From NCBI GenBank assembly GCA_009387755.1, contig GG697240.1:271073-335072 (forward strand): a DNA stretch of 64,000 nt. The letters run 5' to 3'. The position numbers and the translations under genes were made by a program. Position 1 is the first letter of the stretch. Each line of letters opens with the position of its first letter. Positions 1-8,265 of this stretch are shown piece after piece. The notes beneath the pieces are model-generated. The model saw only the letters and a program-made list of their open reading frames with translations, searched no databases and had not been told where the DNA came from. This DNA is from Candidatus Micrarchaeum acidiphilum ARMAN-2 (GTDB lineage Archaea; Micrarchaeota; Micrarchaeia; Micrarchaeales; Micrarchaeaceae).

Positions 1-144
1 CGCCAGCTCCAGGAGCAGGCCAACCTCAGGGAGCGCGGAGGCCGCTACCACAGGGAGAGCGTAAAGAGGGAAGGCGCAAGATTCAAAGAAGCTGCCGAAC
101 TGGCTTTCAGGAAAGCCAGAGCAGAAAGAAGGGTGAGAGTATGA
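1..144 (+). CDS. C-terminal end of a basic helical protein (partial)
   Basis: The window opens inside a reading frame that stays open to a TGA at 142-144 and gives 47 residues. They are rich in Arg, Glu and Ala and look like a charged helix. Its stop overlaps the ATG of the next gene (ATGA at 141-144), the usual sign of translational coupling. I do not recognise the family. The three consecutive overlapping genes look like a plasmid- or virus-type operon. Confidence 0.6.
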   Translation, partial: RQLQEQANLRERGGRYHRESVKREGARFKEAAELAFRKARAERRVRV

Positions 145-518
145 CCATTTATTACAGAAAAGAGGAACTCACAGCAATGCTCGAAGCCAGTCAGCACGAT
201 TTTGAGATGTGGGAAACGTCTGCAAAACAAGCATACCTCAAAGATGCTGCTAACAAACTCGTTGCATTGGCAGAAAATATAACCGCTAATAAAATAAAGA
301 AAGACATACGAAATTGGGGAGAATTCAAATCCGCATTTTTAAGGGAATTCAATAAGCCAGAGATGCTAAGCGATCTTTATATTTTACACAGGTTCTTTTA
401 CGAAGGATTGGGTTATGATGAAACTGAAAAGGATATAGAGTATACCTATCATAAAGTAAAGAAGTTTTTTCGGAATCTTGTCGAAAAAACAGAATATGAA
501 AAAAGAGTGAAAGTATGA
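141..518 (+). CDS. Hypothetical protein, 125 aa
   Basis: A 125-residue, mostly helical and highly charged soluble protein with no signal peptide or membrane segment and no motif I recognise. It overlaps its neighbours on both sides by ATGA junctions (141-144 and 515-518), so it is the middle gene of a three-gene coupled unit. The codons are more AT-rich than in the housekeeping genes further right. This fits an acquired element. Function unknown. Confidence 0.6.
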   Translation: MTIYYRKEELTAMLEASQHDFEMWETSAKQAYLKDAANKLVALAENITANKIKKDIRNWGEFKSAFLREFNKPEMLSDLYILHRFFYEGLGYDETEKDIEYTYHKVKKFFRNLVEKTEYEKRVKV

Positions 519-673
519 ATGATTCTAATTTCACGAGGAAAAGGGTTATTGAGGTTTATGTCTGCCAGCGGTGCGACCACGAGTGGGTAGCACGCAAAGA
601 CAAAGAACCAGAGATATGCCCCAGATGCAAGAGCCACCTATGGCGCATGGAGAAGAAGAGCAGGGTCCGATAA
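515..673 (+). CDS. Small zinc-ribbon protein, 52 aa
   Basis: A short gene starting at the ATG of an ATGA overlap with the upstream gene and ending TAA at 671-673. Cys17, Cys20, Cys35 and Cys38 form two CxxC knuckles (CQRC and CPRC) about 15 residues apart, the layout of a rubredoxin-like zinc ribbon. The tail is basic. Such mini zinc ribbons are common in archaeal plasmids and viruses, where they are presumed to bind nucleic acid or protein; the target here is unknown. Confidence 0.65.
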   Translation: MNDSNFTRKRVIEVYVCQRCDHEWVARKDKEPEICPRCKSHLWRMEKKSRVR

Positions 674-674
674 T

Positions 675-1127
675 CTAGAATAGTCTTTTTCTTCTTTCTA
701 TTAATATAAACAATTTTTCATTGAGGTCTTCTATGGTGGTGTTATGTATCTCAGAACAGAAGTTCTTTACGGCTTCGTACAATGGGCTTTTACCTTCCGA
801 ATACTCAGGTTGCAGCATAACTTGGTCTAAGGATAGGTAGAGCATATTCTCCTTAGGCACGGGTTTTTTTATTGACCCCTCAAAACTACCTTTAGCTAAC
901 CTATCATACGCTTGATATAAAATTGTTGATTTGCCTATGCCTCTCAATCCATACAAAATTACCATTCTTGAGTCTCCTTCATTATTTATGAACGACCGTG
1001 CAAATCTCATTACTCTATAGAGTGCAGGCCGTTCAACTAATGTCCCTGCTTTAGTGTTTTCCTTTATTAGGGAAGGCATAGCATTTATTCTTTCTTGCAA
1101 ATATTCTTTCCAGGCCATATTATTCAT
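675..1127 (-). pseudogene. Truncated AAA ATPase (archaeal ATPase type)
   Basis: The N-terminal 150 residues match the start of an archaeal AAA ATPase: a helical lead-in, then Walker A GLRGIGKST at residues 60-68. The reading ends LNEKLFILIERRKRLF (135-150), exactly where Walker B (normally LFILIDE plus a further 200-300 residues) should continue. Walker B acid, sensor and C-terminal domains are all missing, so it is probably inactive. The break lies next to the end of the zinc-ribbon gene at 673, which suggests a recombination junction at about 680. Confidence 0.7.
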
Positions 1128-1156
1128 TTAAATAATAAAGTATATATGCCTTTCTG

Positions 1157-1243
1157 TTCATTTAAGCGAATAAGCTTTTTACAGTCGTCAAATCTTATTC
1201 AATAAGGTGTATAGTATATTATTCATTTAAAAGAATAAGCTTT
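1157..1243 (+). repeat. Pair of 22-bp direct repeats before the transposase
   Basis: Positions 1157-1178 and 1222-1243 share a 22-bp sequence (TTCATTTAA, two variable bases, then GAATAAGCTTT) that differs only at those two bases. A partial third copy lies at the ATPase start near 1124. The second copy runs into a TATA-like stretch (about 1240-1249) ahead of the transposase. Candidates are operator sites for a regulator of this divergent promoter region, or transposon-end repeats. Confidence 0.5.
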
Positions 1244-1283
1244 ATATATCTTATTGTTCAATATAATGAATAAGGTGAATAAA

Positions 1284-2516
1284 ATGATCTGCCAAGACCT
1301 TCTTAGACTAAGAAAACAGAGGGGTTATGCAATAGCTCAAACACAAAAAGTAATCCCAAAAAATGGTGATTGGTTAGTACCTTCGCAGACTAATCCGCAT
1401 CAAATTTACAAAGTAGCACTCAGAATAGATGGGCCTACTTGCACTTGCCCTGACTTCACGGAAAGAGGGCTTAGATGCAAGCACATATTCGCTGTGGATA
1501 TAACCATATCGAGAAAGTTCAATCAGGATGGCACAACTACAATAACGCAGACAAAGCGCATTACATATCCGCAGAATTGGCCCGCTTATGATAAGGCGCA
1601 AATAAAGGAGCAGGAGCTATTTATGGAACTGCTTTTTGATTTATGCAAGGATATAGAAGAACCTCTATACTCTTTCGGTAGGCCCAGACTGCAATTAAAG
1701 GATATGGTCTTTTGCTCTGCACTAAAGGTATATTCGACATTTTCGTTGAGAAGATTTCAAGGCGACGTAAAGATTGCCGTAGAAAAGAACTACATAAGTA
1801 GGCAAAGTTCCTTTACGGCAGTAGGCAAATACATACAGAGCGAGAAATTTACACCCATCCTAAAAGAGCTAATAACATTATCAGCTATACCATTAAAGGC
1901 AGTAGAAACAAAATTCGCAATAGATAGTTCTGGGTTTAGAACAACTAAGTTTAATGACTATTGCAGAGAAACACACCATACAGGTAAAGAGCATGAATGG
2001 ATTAAAGTTCATATTTGCACAGGCGTAAAGACCAATATCATAACTGCCGTGGATGTTGGCTTAGATGGTAATTGGAAAGATAGCGATTGCCCTCATTTTA
2101 TACCACTTGTAGAAGAAACAAGTAAAAGCGGTTTTAATATGCAAGAAGTATCGGCAGATAAAGCCTATTCAAGCAGAGATAACTATGGGTATGTAGAGCA
2201 AATAGGCGGAACTGCATACATACCTTTTAGGTCTAATGCTACTGGAAAACCAAGAGGTAAAGGACACATATGGCGTAAAATGTTCAATTATTTTGTATAT
2301 AATAGAGAGGACTTTTTAGAGCATTACCATAACAGAAGTAATGTAGAATCAACCTTTAATATGATGAAGGCAAAGTTCACTGACTTTGTAAGAAGCAAAG
2401 ATAAGACTGCACAGCTAAACGAGGTACTTTTAAAGGTTTTATGTCATAATATTGTAGTGCTTATACAGGAAATGCATGAGTTGGGAATAGAACCTAAATT
2501 CTATATGGGTGTTTAA
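1284..2516 (+). CDS. Transposase with N-terminal SWIM zinc finger and DDE domain
   Basis: From the ATG at 1284 (GGTG six bases upstream) the protein has 410 residues; in-frame starts further upstream lack such a site. Residues 53-67 hold a SWIM zinc finger (Cys53, Cys55, Cys65, His67). The core is an RNase H-like DDE transposase: Asp214 in IDSSGF, Asp292 in SADKAYSS and Glu355 in YHNRSNVES. The SWIM finger probably binds DNA. The next gene, a methyltransferase, starts on the base after its stop codon, so the two are almost certainly co-transcribed. I see no clear terminal inverted repeats. Confidence 0.85.
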   Translation: MICQDLLRLRKQRGYAIAQTQKVIPKNGDWLVPSQTNPHQIYKVALRIDGPTCTCPDFTERGLRCKHIFAVDITISRKFNQDGTTTITQTKRITYPQNWPAYDKAQIKEQELFMELLFDLCKDIEEPLYSFGRPRLQLKDMVFCSALKVYSTFSLRRFQGDVKIAVEKNYISRQSSFTAVGKYIQSEKFTPILKELITLSAIPLKAVETKFAIDSSGFRTTKFNDYCRETHHTGKEHEWIKVHICTGVKTNIITAVDVGLDGNWKDSDCPHFIPLVEETSKSGFNMQEVSADKAYSSRDNYGYVEQIGGTAYIPFRSNATGKPRGKGHIWRKMFNYFVYNREDFLEHYHNRSNVESTFNMMKAKFTDFVRSKDKTAQLNEVLLKVLCHNIVVLIQEMHELGIEPKFYMGV

Positions 2517-3461
2517 ATGATAATAACCGAAAATCAATTAGGAAAAATTACTAAAATTGATTCTTTATTCGATAAAATCATAAACGGCGACGCAATTTCA
2601 GTCATGGGAAGGCTTCCAGCCAAATCAGTAGATTTGACCATAGCAGACCCACCCTATTTTAAAACCGTAAACGAAAAATGGGACTTCAAATGGAGGACGG
2701 AAGAGGACTATTTAGTATGGACAGAGAAATGGATTAAAGAGTTGTCAAGGATTGCTAAAACAAACTCGTCATTCTGGCTCTTTGGTTATGTTAAACTTCT
2801 ATCCAAGATACTACCAATAGCGGAGAAATATGGATTTGTTTTTAGACAGCAGATAGTAGTGGATAAGGGCATGAGGTCTATAAGCGGAAGAAAAACGAGC
2901 ACTTATAAGATGTTTCCAACAACGACAGAGAGCATTTTCTTTTTCGTCAAGAATAATCAGCCTAACATAAAGAAGTTCCTTAAAGAAAGACAAAAGGAAC
3001 TTGGTTTTACTGCCAAGGAAATAAATGAAAAACTGCACGTCAAAACAAATGGTGGCGGGGTTTGGTCGTTATACACAGGAGAAAATATCTTGGCGCAGAT
3101 TCCAACAAGGGAAATGTGGGATAGACTGCAAGAAATACTTAAATTCAAGATGGATTATTCAGAGGTCAATTTCACATTTAATCCACAGATGGGATTTAGT
3201 GATGTTTGGACGGATATAGACTTCTATAAAGAGGATAGGAACCATTCAACGCAAAAGCCATTAAAACTAATCGAGAGGCTAGTAATTGCAAGTTCTAACA
3301 AAGGTAATTTAGTGTTAGACCCCTTCTTGGGAAGTGGAACAACTGCGGTGGCCTCAATGAGATTGGGCAGGAAATTCATAGGAATCGAGATTGATAAGAA
3401 ATATTCTAAAATAGCCGAACAACGAATTAAAACAGAATTAGCACAAAAATCACTACACTAA
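2517..3461 (+). CDS. Type II DNA methyltransferase (beta class, N4-C or N6-A)
   Basis: A 314-residue site-specific amino-methyltransferase. Catalytic motif IV is DPPY at residues 44-47, and the SAM-binding motif DPFLGSG at 268-274 comes last, with the target recognition region between. This order defines the beta class. It would modify adenine N6 or cytosine N4 and protect host DNA from the restriction enzyme encoded convergently next door; the two genes overlap by 4 bp at 3458-3461. The ATG directly follows the transposase stop. Sequence specificity cannot be read from the motifs. Confidence 0.9.
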   Translation: MIITENQLGKITKIDSLFDKIINGDAISVMGRLPAKSVDLTIADPPYFKTVNEKWDFKWRTEEDYLVWTEKWIKELSRIAKTNSSFWLFGYVKLLSKILPIAEKYGFVFRQQIVVDKGMRSISGRKTSTYKMFPTTTESIFFFVKNNQPNIKKFLKERQKELGFTAKEINEKLHVKTNGGGVWSLYTGENILAQIPTREMWDRLQEILKFKMDYSEVNFTFNPQMGFSDVWTDIDFYKEDRNHSTQKPLKLIERLVIASSNKGNLVLDPFLGSGTTAVASMRLGRKFIGIEIDKKYSKIAEQRIKTELAQKSLH

Positions 3462-4336
3462 CGCCTGACATATTTTTGTTTGTATTTCTTTAGGACTTTC
3501 TTTTTCATGACCAATTTGTCGAAATCTTTTTGTGGAATATAAGGGAATTTCTCCACTATTTGCGTTTTTTTGAGTACAGATACCTTTTTCCCGAAAATTT
3601 GAATTAGTTGTTCCTTGCTCAACAAATGAGAGAACATGGGCTGTTCTTTAGGATGTTTCAAGTCCCAAAATTCTATTTCAACATCATTTTCAATTATGTC
3701 TGCATGAAATATCAGTTTTGGCCGCATCATAAAGAAATCGTATTTCAATGGATGAAGATTGCAAGGTGCAGGTTTCTCGCCCTTATCCGTCTTCATTTTG
3801 AAATTATTTACATAATAATCTGTGAAAAATGCCTTTACATAGCTCTCTTGTGGATTTACAGTCCACGCTCTAATCCTTATATTTTCTGATTCGGAATCTT
3901 CTTTGTCAAATAAAATGAAGATTATTCTGGGAACCCTATTGAGAAGCAAATCCAATTCATCATCTGACCTTATAGGAAATATCCAATGAGAACTTGTGTC
4001 TACTTTTATATCCGTAGAACCACAGTTTGGACATTCTTTTTGCCAGAGCAGAACATTTGCTCCACAGTTGTTGCAAGACCTCAACTGGTCTGCCCTGCTA
4101 CATGATTTGATTTCAGAACCATCCGCCAAATCGTCTCCTCTTGCTGCACTACCTTTTCCTTTAATTCCAGTAATCAAAGAGGCGAGATGTTGACTCGGAT
4201 AGGCAAATTTACCTTGTGCAGTCTGATTGGTAATTTTAGACCATTTGACCATTGATTTCTTGGGATTTATATACAAATCAAGTATGCACTCCTTTATCAA
4301 ATTATCGCTGGTTTCTAATCTCTGTGAGTTTTCCAT
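3458..4336 (-). CDS. Type II restriction endonuclease, MamI-like
   Basis: A 292-residue protein if started at the ATG at 4336. The open frame extends to 4396, but the extra residues do not look conserved. Residues 67-77 (GDDLADGSEIK) carry a PD-(D/E)xK-type nuclease core with Asp72, Glu75 and Lys77. A four-Cys zinc knuckle follows (Cys88, Cys91, Cys102, Cys105). The block ARGDDLxDGSEIKSCSRxDQL followed by a zinc knuckle is what I recall of the MamI family, whose prototype recognises GATNNNNATC. That assignment is from memory. The convergent methyltransferase supports a restriction-modification pair. Confidence 0.65.
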   Translation of the reverse strand: MENSQRLETSDNLIKECILDLYINPKKSMVKWSKITNQTAQGKFAYPSQHLASLITGIKGKGSAARGDDLADGSEIKSCSRADQLRSCNNCGANVLLWQKECPNCGSTDIKVDTSSHWIFPIRSDDELDLLLNRVPRIIFILFDKEDSESENIRIRAWTVNPQESYVKAFFTDYYVNNFKMKTDKGEKPAPCNLHPLKYDFFMMRPKLIFHADIIENDVEIEFWDLKHPKEQPMFSHLLSKEQLIQIFGKKVSVLKKTQIVEKFPYIPQKDFDKLVMKKKVLKKYKQKYVRR

Positions 4337-4496
4337 GTCCAACGTAAATAAAACACTGGAAAGATTAATAATGGATGCTGTATAAAAGGTCCTCACTCTG
4401 TATAAAAAGTGCCTCTATTTATACAAAGCCGTACAGAGTTGCAGCCATTTGCAAGAGTTGCGCAACATCGGATAAATCGCAGTTTGGCAAAGCATT

Positions 4497-5522
4497 TCAT
4501 ATGCCGGCTATGTCCTTGAAAGCATGCAGCTGCTGTCCTGCCTCGTCTGAAGAATTGAAAACTTCTATGTGTATGCCTTTCTGCTCTGCTTCTGCAAGCG
4601 CCTTTTGGATTTGAGGATCGCCGAGTACGCCGTCGTTCACTAACAGCATGCTTATGGCGTAGTTGCCGATGGCATCCGAAACGTTCTCTATGCCGTATAC
4701 GTGCAAACCTATTGAAAGGTTGTGGAGGAACTTCTCCATCAGTATGAATTCGGCGCGTATCCTCTCCTTTTCCAGGAGGCTGGATGTCTTATCGCTCTTT
4801 ATCAGTTCGTACACCCCAGAGCGTTCCGCGTTGCTCGTGCTTTCGAATATGAGCCTCTTATTCAGGGTCTTTTCAATGCCCTTTGATTGCATGTACTTCT
4901 GTACGTCGTCCTTTGTGAAGCCCGGCCCTGCGACTATTACGGTGTCCACAGCCATGTCCTTTATTTCGTTTACGATCGCATCAAAATACTTGTTAAGCTG
5001 CTCCTGAAAGTCCTTCTGGGACATTTTCTTGCTCAGGTTGCTGTATATCTCGTTCCTGAACTCTATGCCGTAGGCAAGCAGGTATGCCGGCAGAGCCTTC
5101 TCGTCGTCCACAGCTATTATTCCGAGCAACGGCCGTCTGGATTCGGATACCGCATTCCTTACAACGCTGAGCAGGTAGTCGGGCCATTTCAGCTTTATTA
5201 TGTCGATTACGTCCCCGGCCGCGACATTTATTGTGTGGTAGCTGCCCAGCCTTATGTATTCCAGCGGGCTTCCGTCCACTATCTTTCCTGCGATTCTCAG
5301 CCTCTGCGCGGTCTTGTCGAGCTCGGTTTTTTCGACAACAACAGTGACCATTACGTCCTTGAGTTCGCCGACATCCGACTCGTTTGCCTTGAAGCGCCTC
5401 ACAGACTTCGACTTTACGGCATCGCCGCTGAATATGACCCTTTGAAGCGACCAGAGGTCCTCGAATATTTCGACTTTTACCTTTAGGAGGTTTTCATTCT
5501 GGTAAAATTTCAGGATTTTCAT
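4497..5522 (-). CDS. pelA: Pelota (Dom34), mRNA surveillance factor
   Basis: A 341-residue eRF1 paralogue that binds stalled ribosomes and splits them with ABCE1, starting mRNA quality control. The order is the Pelota Sm-like N-terminal domain (about 1-130), the central domain (about 130-265) with the VDTVIVAGPGF segment, and the C-terminal alpha/beta domain (about 270-341). The eRF1 GGQ loop is absent, as expected for Pelota. It is transcribed alone on the minus strand, divergent from the DedA gene. Confidence 0.93.
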   Translation of the reverse strand: MKILKFYQNENLLKVKVEIFEDLWSLQRVIFSGDAVKSKSVRRFKANESDVGELKDVMVTVVVEKTELDKTAQRLRIAGKIVDGSPLEYIRLGSYHTINVAAGDVIDIIKLKWPDYLLSVVRNAVSESRRPLLGIIAVDDEKALPAYLLAYGIEFRNEIYSNLSKKMSQKDFQEQLNKYFDAIVNEIKDMAVDTVIVAGPGFTKDDVQKYMQSKGIEKTLNKRLIFESTSNAERSGVYELIKSDKTSSLLEKERIRAEFILMEKFLHNLSIGLHVYGIENVSDAIGNYAISMLLVNDGVLGDPQIQKALAEAEQKGIHIEVFNSSDEAGQQLHAFKDIAGI

Positions 5523-5606
5523 TGATTACGCTTTTATTTGTTGCCTATTTAAATATTATTCGATTTTGCACCAACTTGCCACAGATGCCTGGTCGCGGTT
5601 TTTGAA

Positions 5607-6254
5607 ATGCTGCTACAATATATTGTATACATCGCGCTTGGAAGCATACTTAACAACACTTATTCTTTGATATACGGCCTGATAGCAGAATATGGCTACC
5701 TCGCGGTCTTTGCGCTTATGCTTCTTGAGAATTCGTCTGTTCCTGTGCCGAGCGAGATAATACTTCCGCTGGCGGGCTTTTTCGCAGCAAAGGAACCTGC
5801 AAGCTTCAATTTTTACATTGCGCTTGTTGCGGCCCTGCTCGGGAGCCTGTCAGGCCTGGCTATAGACTACTTTATAGGCTATTACCTCGGCAAGGACGTT
5901 GTCTACAGGCATCTTGCACTGTTCCACATAAGCAAGAAGACCCTGGACGATTTCGACTTGTGGTTCAATAAAAATGCGGTACCTGCAATACTTGTCACCA
6001 GGCTTATTCCAGTAGTAAGGACCGTCATGAGCTTTCCGGCAGGGTTTGCGAAGATGCCGAAAAGGAAGTTTTTCTCTTACTCCATGCTCGGATCAGGCAT
6101 ATACGATTTCATATTGATGCTGTTCGGGTTTGAGGCGTTGCCTTCGAACAACGCCCTGCTGATAATGGCCTCAGTTGGAATTTTAATAATATTTTTCTAT
6201 ATAGTATACGCTGAGGTCAAAAAAAGCATACGCAGATCAAGGGAAACTCCATAG
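5607..6254 (+). CDS. DedA family membrane protein
   Basis: A 215-residue polytopic membrane protein of the DedA/VTT family. Family hallmarks are LLENSSVPVPSE at about residues 41-52, a G-rich segment, and RLIPVVRTVMSFPAGFAKM around 130-148 with the conserved Arg and Pro. About five hydrophobic segments are present. DedA proteins act as lipid scramblases or flippases or affect proton-dependent transport in other organisms; the substrate here is unknown. A glycosyltransferase begins 12 bp downstream in the same direction, so the pair may serve envelope lipid or glycan assembly. Confidence 0.85.
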   Translation: MLLQYIVYIALGSILNNTYSLIYGLIAEYGYLAVFALMLLENSSVPVPSEIILPLAGFFAAKEPASFNFYIALVAALLGSLSGLAIDYFIGYYLGKDVVYRHLALFHISKKTLDDFDLWFNKNAVPAILVTRLIPVVRTVMSFPAGFAKMPKRKFFSYSMLGSGIYDFILMLFGFEALPSNNALLIMASVGILIIFFYIVYAEVKKSIRRSRETP

Positions 6255-6265
6255 GGGTATAAGCA

Positions 6266-7459
6266 ATGAAAAAAGTTCTGATGATGGAGTCGGGATCGTT
6301 CAAGACCATAGGCGGCGCGGCAAACGATACCTTCGAGCTTTACAAATACCTAAGGGCCAGGGGCGGTTTTGACGTGGAGCTTTTTGGCGACTTTTCGAAG
6401 TTCGGCTACGACGGGGCTCTGAAGCTGGAGGATCTAGAATCCAAAAAATTTGACGTGGTTATCCTGAATTCGATAAGGGATGTGGCTATAGCAGAAAGGT
6501 ATGTCCTGCACGATAAAGGCATTAAAACAGTGTACGTAGACCGAGGGGACGCTGTAACGCACTATTCGAAGGCGCTGATGAAAAGGGCCGTGGCAAAGGT
6601 TCCAAGCGTGATGGGCAGGCTTAATAAACCCGAATATTTCGACTCTAAGGCTTCGAAGCTTGCGCATAGTTCCAATTCAAAGCTTGCAAGAAACGTAAGG
6701 GACTATGTGTCCAAGTCGTACAATATATACCTGCTCGGCAGGATGAAAAGGTGGCTTACATGCTATGTCGCAATAAACGCCGAACAGATAGACCTCGCAA
6801 AGGCGTTTTTCAAGAATAGTGCTACCATAGAGTACATACCGATAGCACCGCATGAAAAGTTTAAGAAGCTTGAAATTGACAGGGACTTTTCCGGCGCGCT
6901 GCACGTTGGCAGGCTGGAGGAGACCCAGAAAAACGTGAGCTTCCTGATAAAGGGGATAAAGAAGGTGACAGACGCCCACAGCGAGCTCCGCGGAAAGGAA
7001 ATCCTTAGGATAATAGGCGAGGGGCCTGACGAAGCGTATTACAAAAACCTAACAGACAGCCTTGGGCTGTCAAGATGCATAAGCTTTTCGGGCTTCAAAT
7101 CCGAAGGTGCGCTGGTAAATGCGTACAACAATTGCGGCTTTTTCGTCTCCTGCTCCAGGTGGGAGAGCTTCTCCAGAGTCTTTATAGAGGCCATGGCTTG
7201 CGGCACTCCGGTCCTGGCAAATACTAATAACGACAAAATAATAAGCTATAACCCCAAAAAATATGTAGTGATGGACGGTGAGACTGGCCTGGTTTACAGG
7301 TTTGGGGACATTGGAGACTTTTCGGAAAAGTTTTACAGGCTTTATTCTGACAGGCGGTTGCGTGAAAGCCTTGCGAGGAATGCGTATTCCTATGCAACGA
7401 AGGAATTCAGCATAGAGAAGACCTATGGCAGGTACTATGAGATTGTATCAAGGCTGTAG
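6266..7459 (+). CDS. Glycosyltransferase, GT-B fold (GT4-like)
   Basis: A 397-residue cytosolic or membrane-associated glycosyltransferase. The N-terminal Rossmann half begins with a Gly-rich loop (SFKTIGGAANDT). The C-terminal donor half shows HVGRLEETQKNVSFLIKG, an IIGEGPDE segment, and the SCSRWESFSRVFIEAMACGTPV block, which matches the EX7E motif of GT4 enzymes. It probably transfers a sugar to a lipid or protein glycan. It follows the dedA-type gene by 12 bp and ends against the convergent K+ channel gene with no gap. Confidence 0.88.
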   Translation: MKKVLMMESGSFKTIGGAANDTFELYKYLRARGGFDVELFGDFSKFGYDGALKLEDLESKKFDVVILNSIRDVAIAERYVLHDKGIKTVYVDRGDAVTHYSKALMKRAVAKVPSVMGRLNKPEYFDSKASKLAHSSNSKLARNVRDYVSKSYNIYLLGRMKRWLTCYVAINAEQIDLAKAFFKNSATIEYIPIAPHEKFKKLEIDRDFSGALHVGRLEETQKNVSFLIKGIKKVTDAHSELRGKEILRIIGEGPDEAYYKNLTDSLGLSRCISFSGFKSEGALVNAYNNCGFFVSCSRWESFSRVFIEAMACGTPVLANTNNDKIISYNPKKYVVMDGETGLVYRFGDIGDFSEKFYRLYSDRRLRESLARNAYSYATKEFSIEKTYGRYYEIVSRL

Positions 7460-8197
7460 CTATATCTTTACCATTATGTCCTTCGCCACTATCTTGTTCG
7501 GATTTATTATGAACTCGTTGGGTACCCTGCCAAGCTCGCTGAGATGACGTTCTACATCGTCATTTTGGGCTATGACGAAGGTTTTCACATTTTTTGCAAG
7601 GTTGTTTACTATGAGAAAAGTGTAAACTGTAAGCGATGGATCTCCTAAGTCTATTACTACGCCTTTTGACCTTCCGATTACGAATTCGGCAAGATCGGAT
7701 TCTGAAGTTGTGTCTGCAACGAAGGCGCGGTAGCCCGCGTCCTTTAATTTGTCTGCATCGGTTTTGTTCGCGGTAATTATGACAAAGCTCTTGCTCAGCT
7801 TTCGCATCTTTTCGGCCAGGGATTTATTGACATCCCCTGTTCCTATCAGCAGTATGTGGTTCTTCAAAAACCTTTTTTCTATTGATGATATCCTTCCAGT
7901 AAGTTTTTCTACTCTTTGATTCATGAATTCACCAGATATTATGGTAATCGCTCCGAGGAAGACTCCCAACCCCGAAACTATCAATATGATTGTGAATATC
8001 TTTGCCAGGCTAGTTACAGGAACTATGTCGCCGTAGCCCACAGTGGACAGCGTGGTTATTGTGAAGTATACAGCATTTAAAAGGTCCATTTTCTGGCTGA
8101 AGCCGCCGTCCCTGCCGAGAAGGTAGGCTCCTGCAACGCCAAACAGTACCACCAGAAGCATCAATACCCCGTACGACAAAACCCTTACAGACACCAT
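7460..8197 (-). CDS. Two-TM potassium channel with RCK (TrkA-N) domain
   Basis: A 245-residue channel. TM1 spans about residues 7-28, the pore helix and selectivity filter TVGYGD lie near 52-57, and TM2 spans about 65-88. A cytosolic Rossmann RCK/TrkA-N domain follows (HILLIGTGDVN), with only the N-terminal part and no TrkA-C. It resembles MthK-like archaeal channels, which open in response to ligands and set K+ balance and membrane potential. It stands alone and converges with the glycosyltransferase gene. Confidence 0.9.
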   Translation of the reverse strand: MVSVRVLSYGVLMLLVVLFGVAGAYLLGRDGGFSQKMDLLNAVYFTITTLSTVGYGDIVPVTSLAKIFTIILIVSGLGVFLGAITIISGEFMNQRVEKLTGRISSIEKRFLKNHILLIGTGDVNKSLAEKMRKLSKSFVIITANKTDADKLKDAGYRAFVADTTSESDLAEFVIGRSKGVVIDLGDPSLTVYTFLIVNNLAKNVKTFVIAQNDDVERHLSELGRVPNEFIINPNKIVAKDIMVKI

Positions 8198-8265
8198 CCG
8201 CCATCGACCTTTCGCTTATGCATGTTAATTCAAAGTTACAAACTTTATAGTTTTTGTACCGTCCG

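Noticed and set aside
4887..5486. 199-codon open frame on the plus strand inside pelA
   Set aside because: Antisense shadow of a clearly conserved Pelota gene; no ribosome site or recognisable protein.
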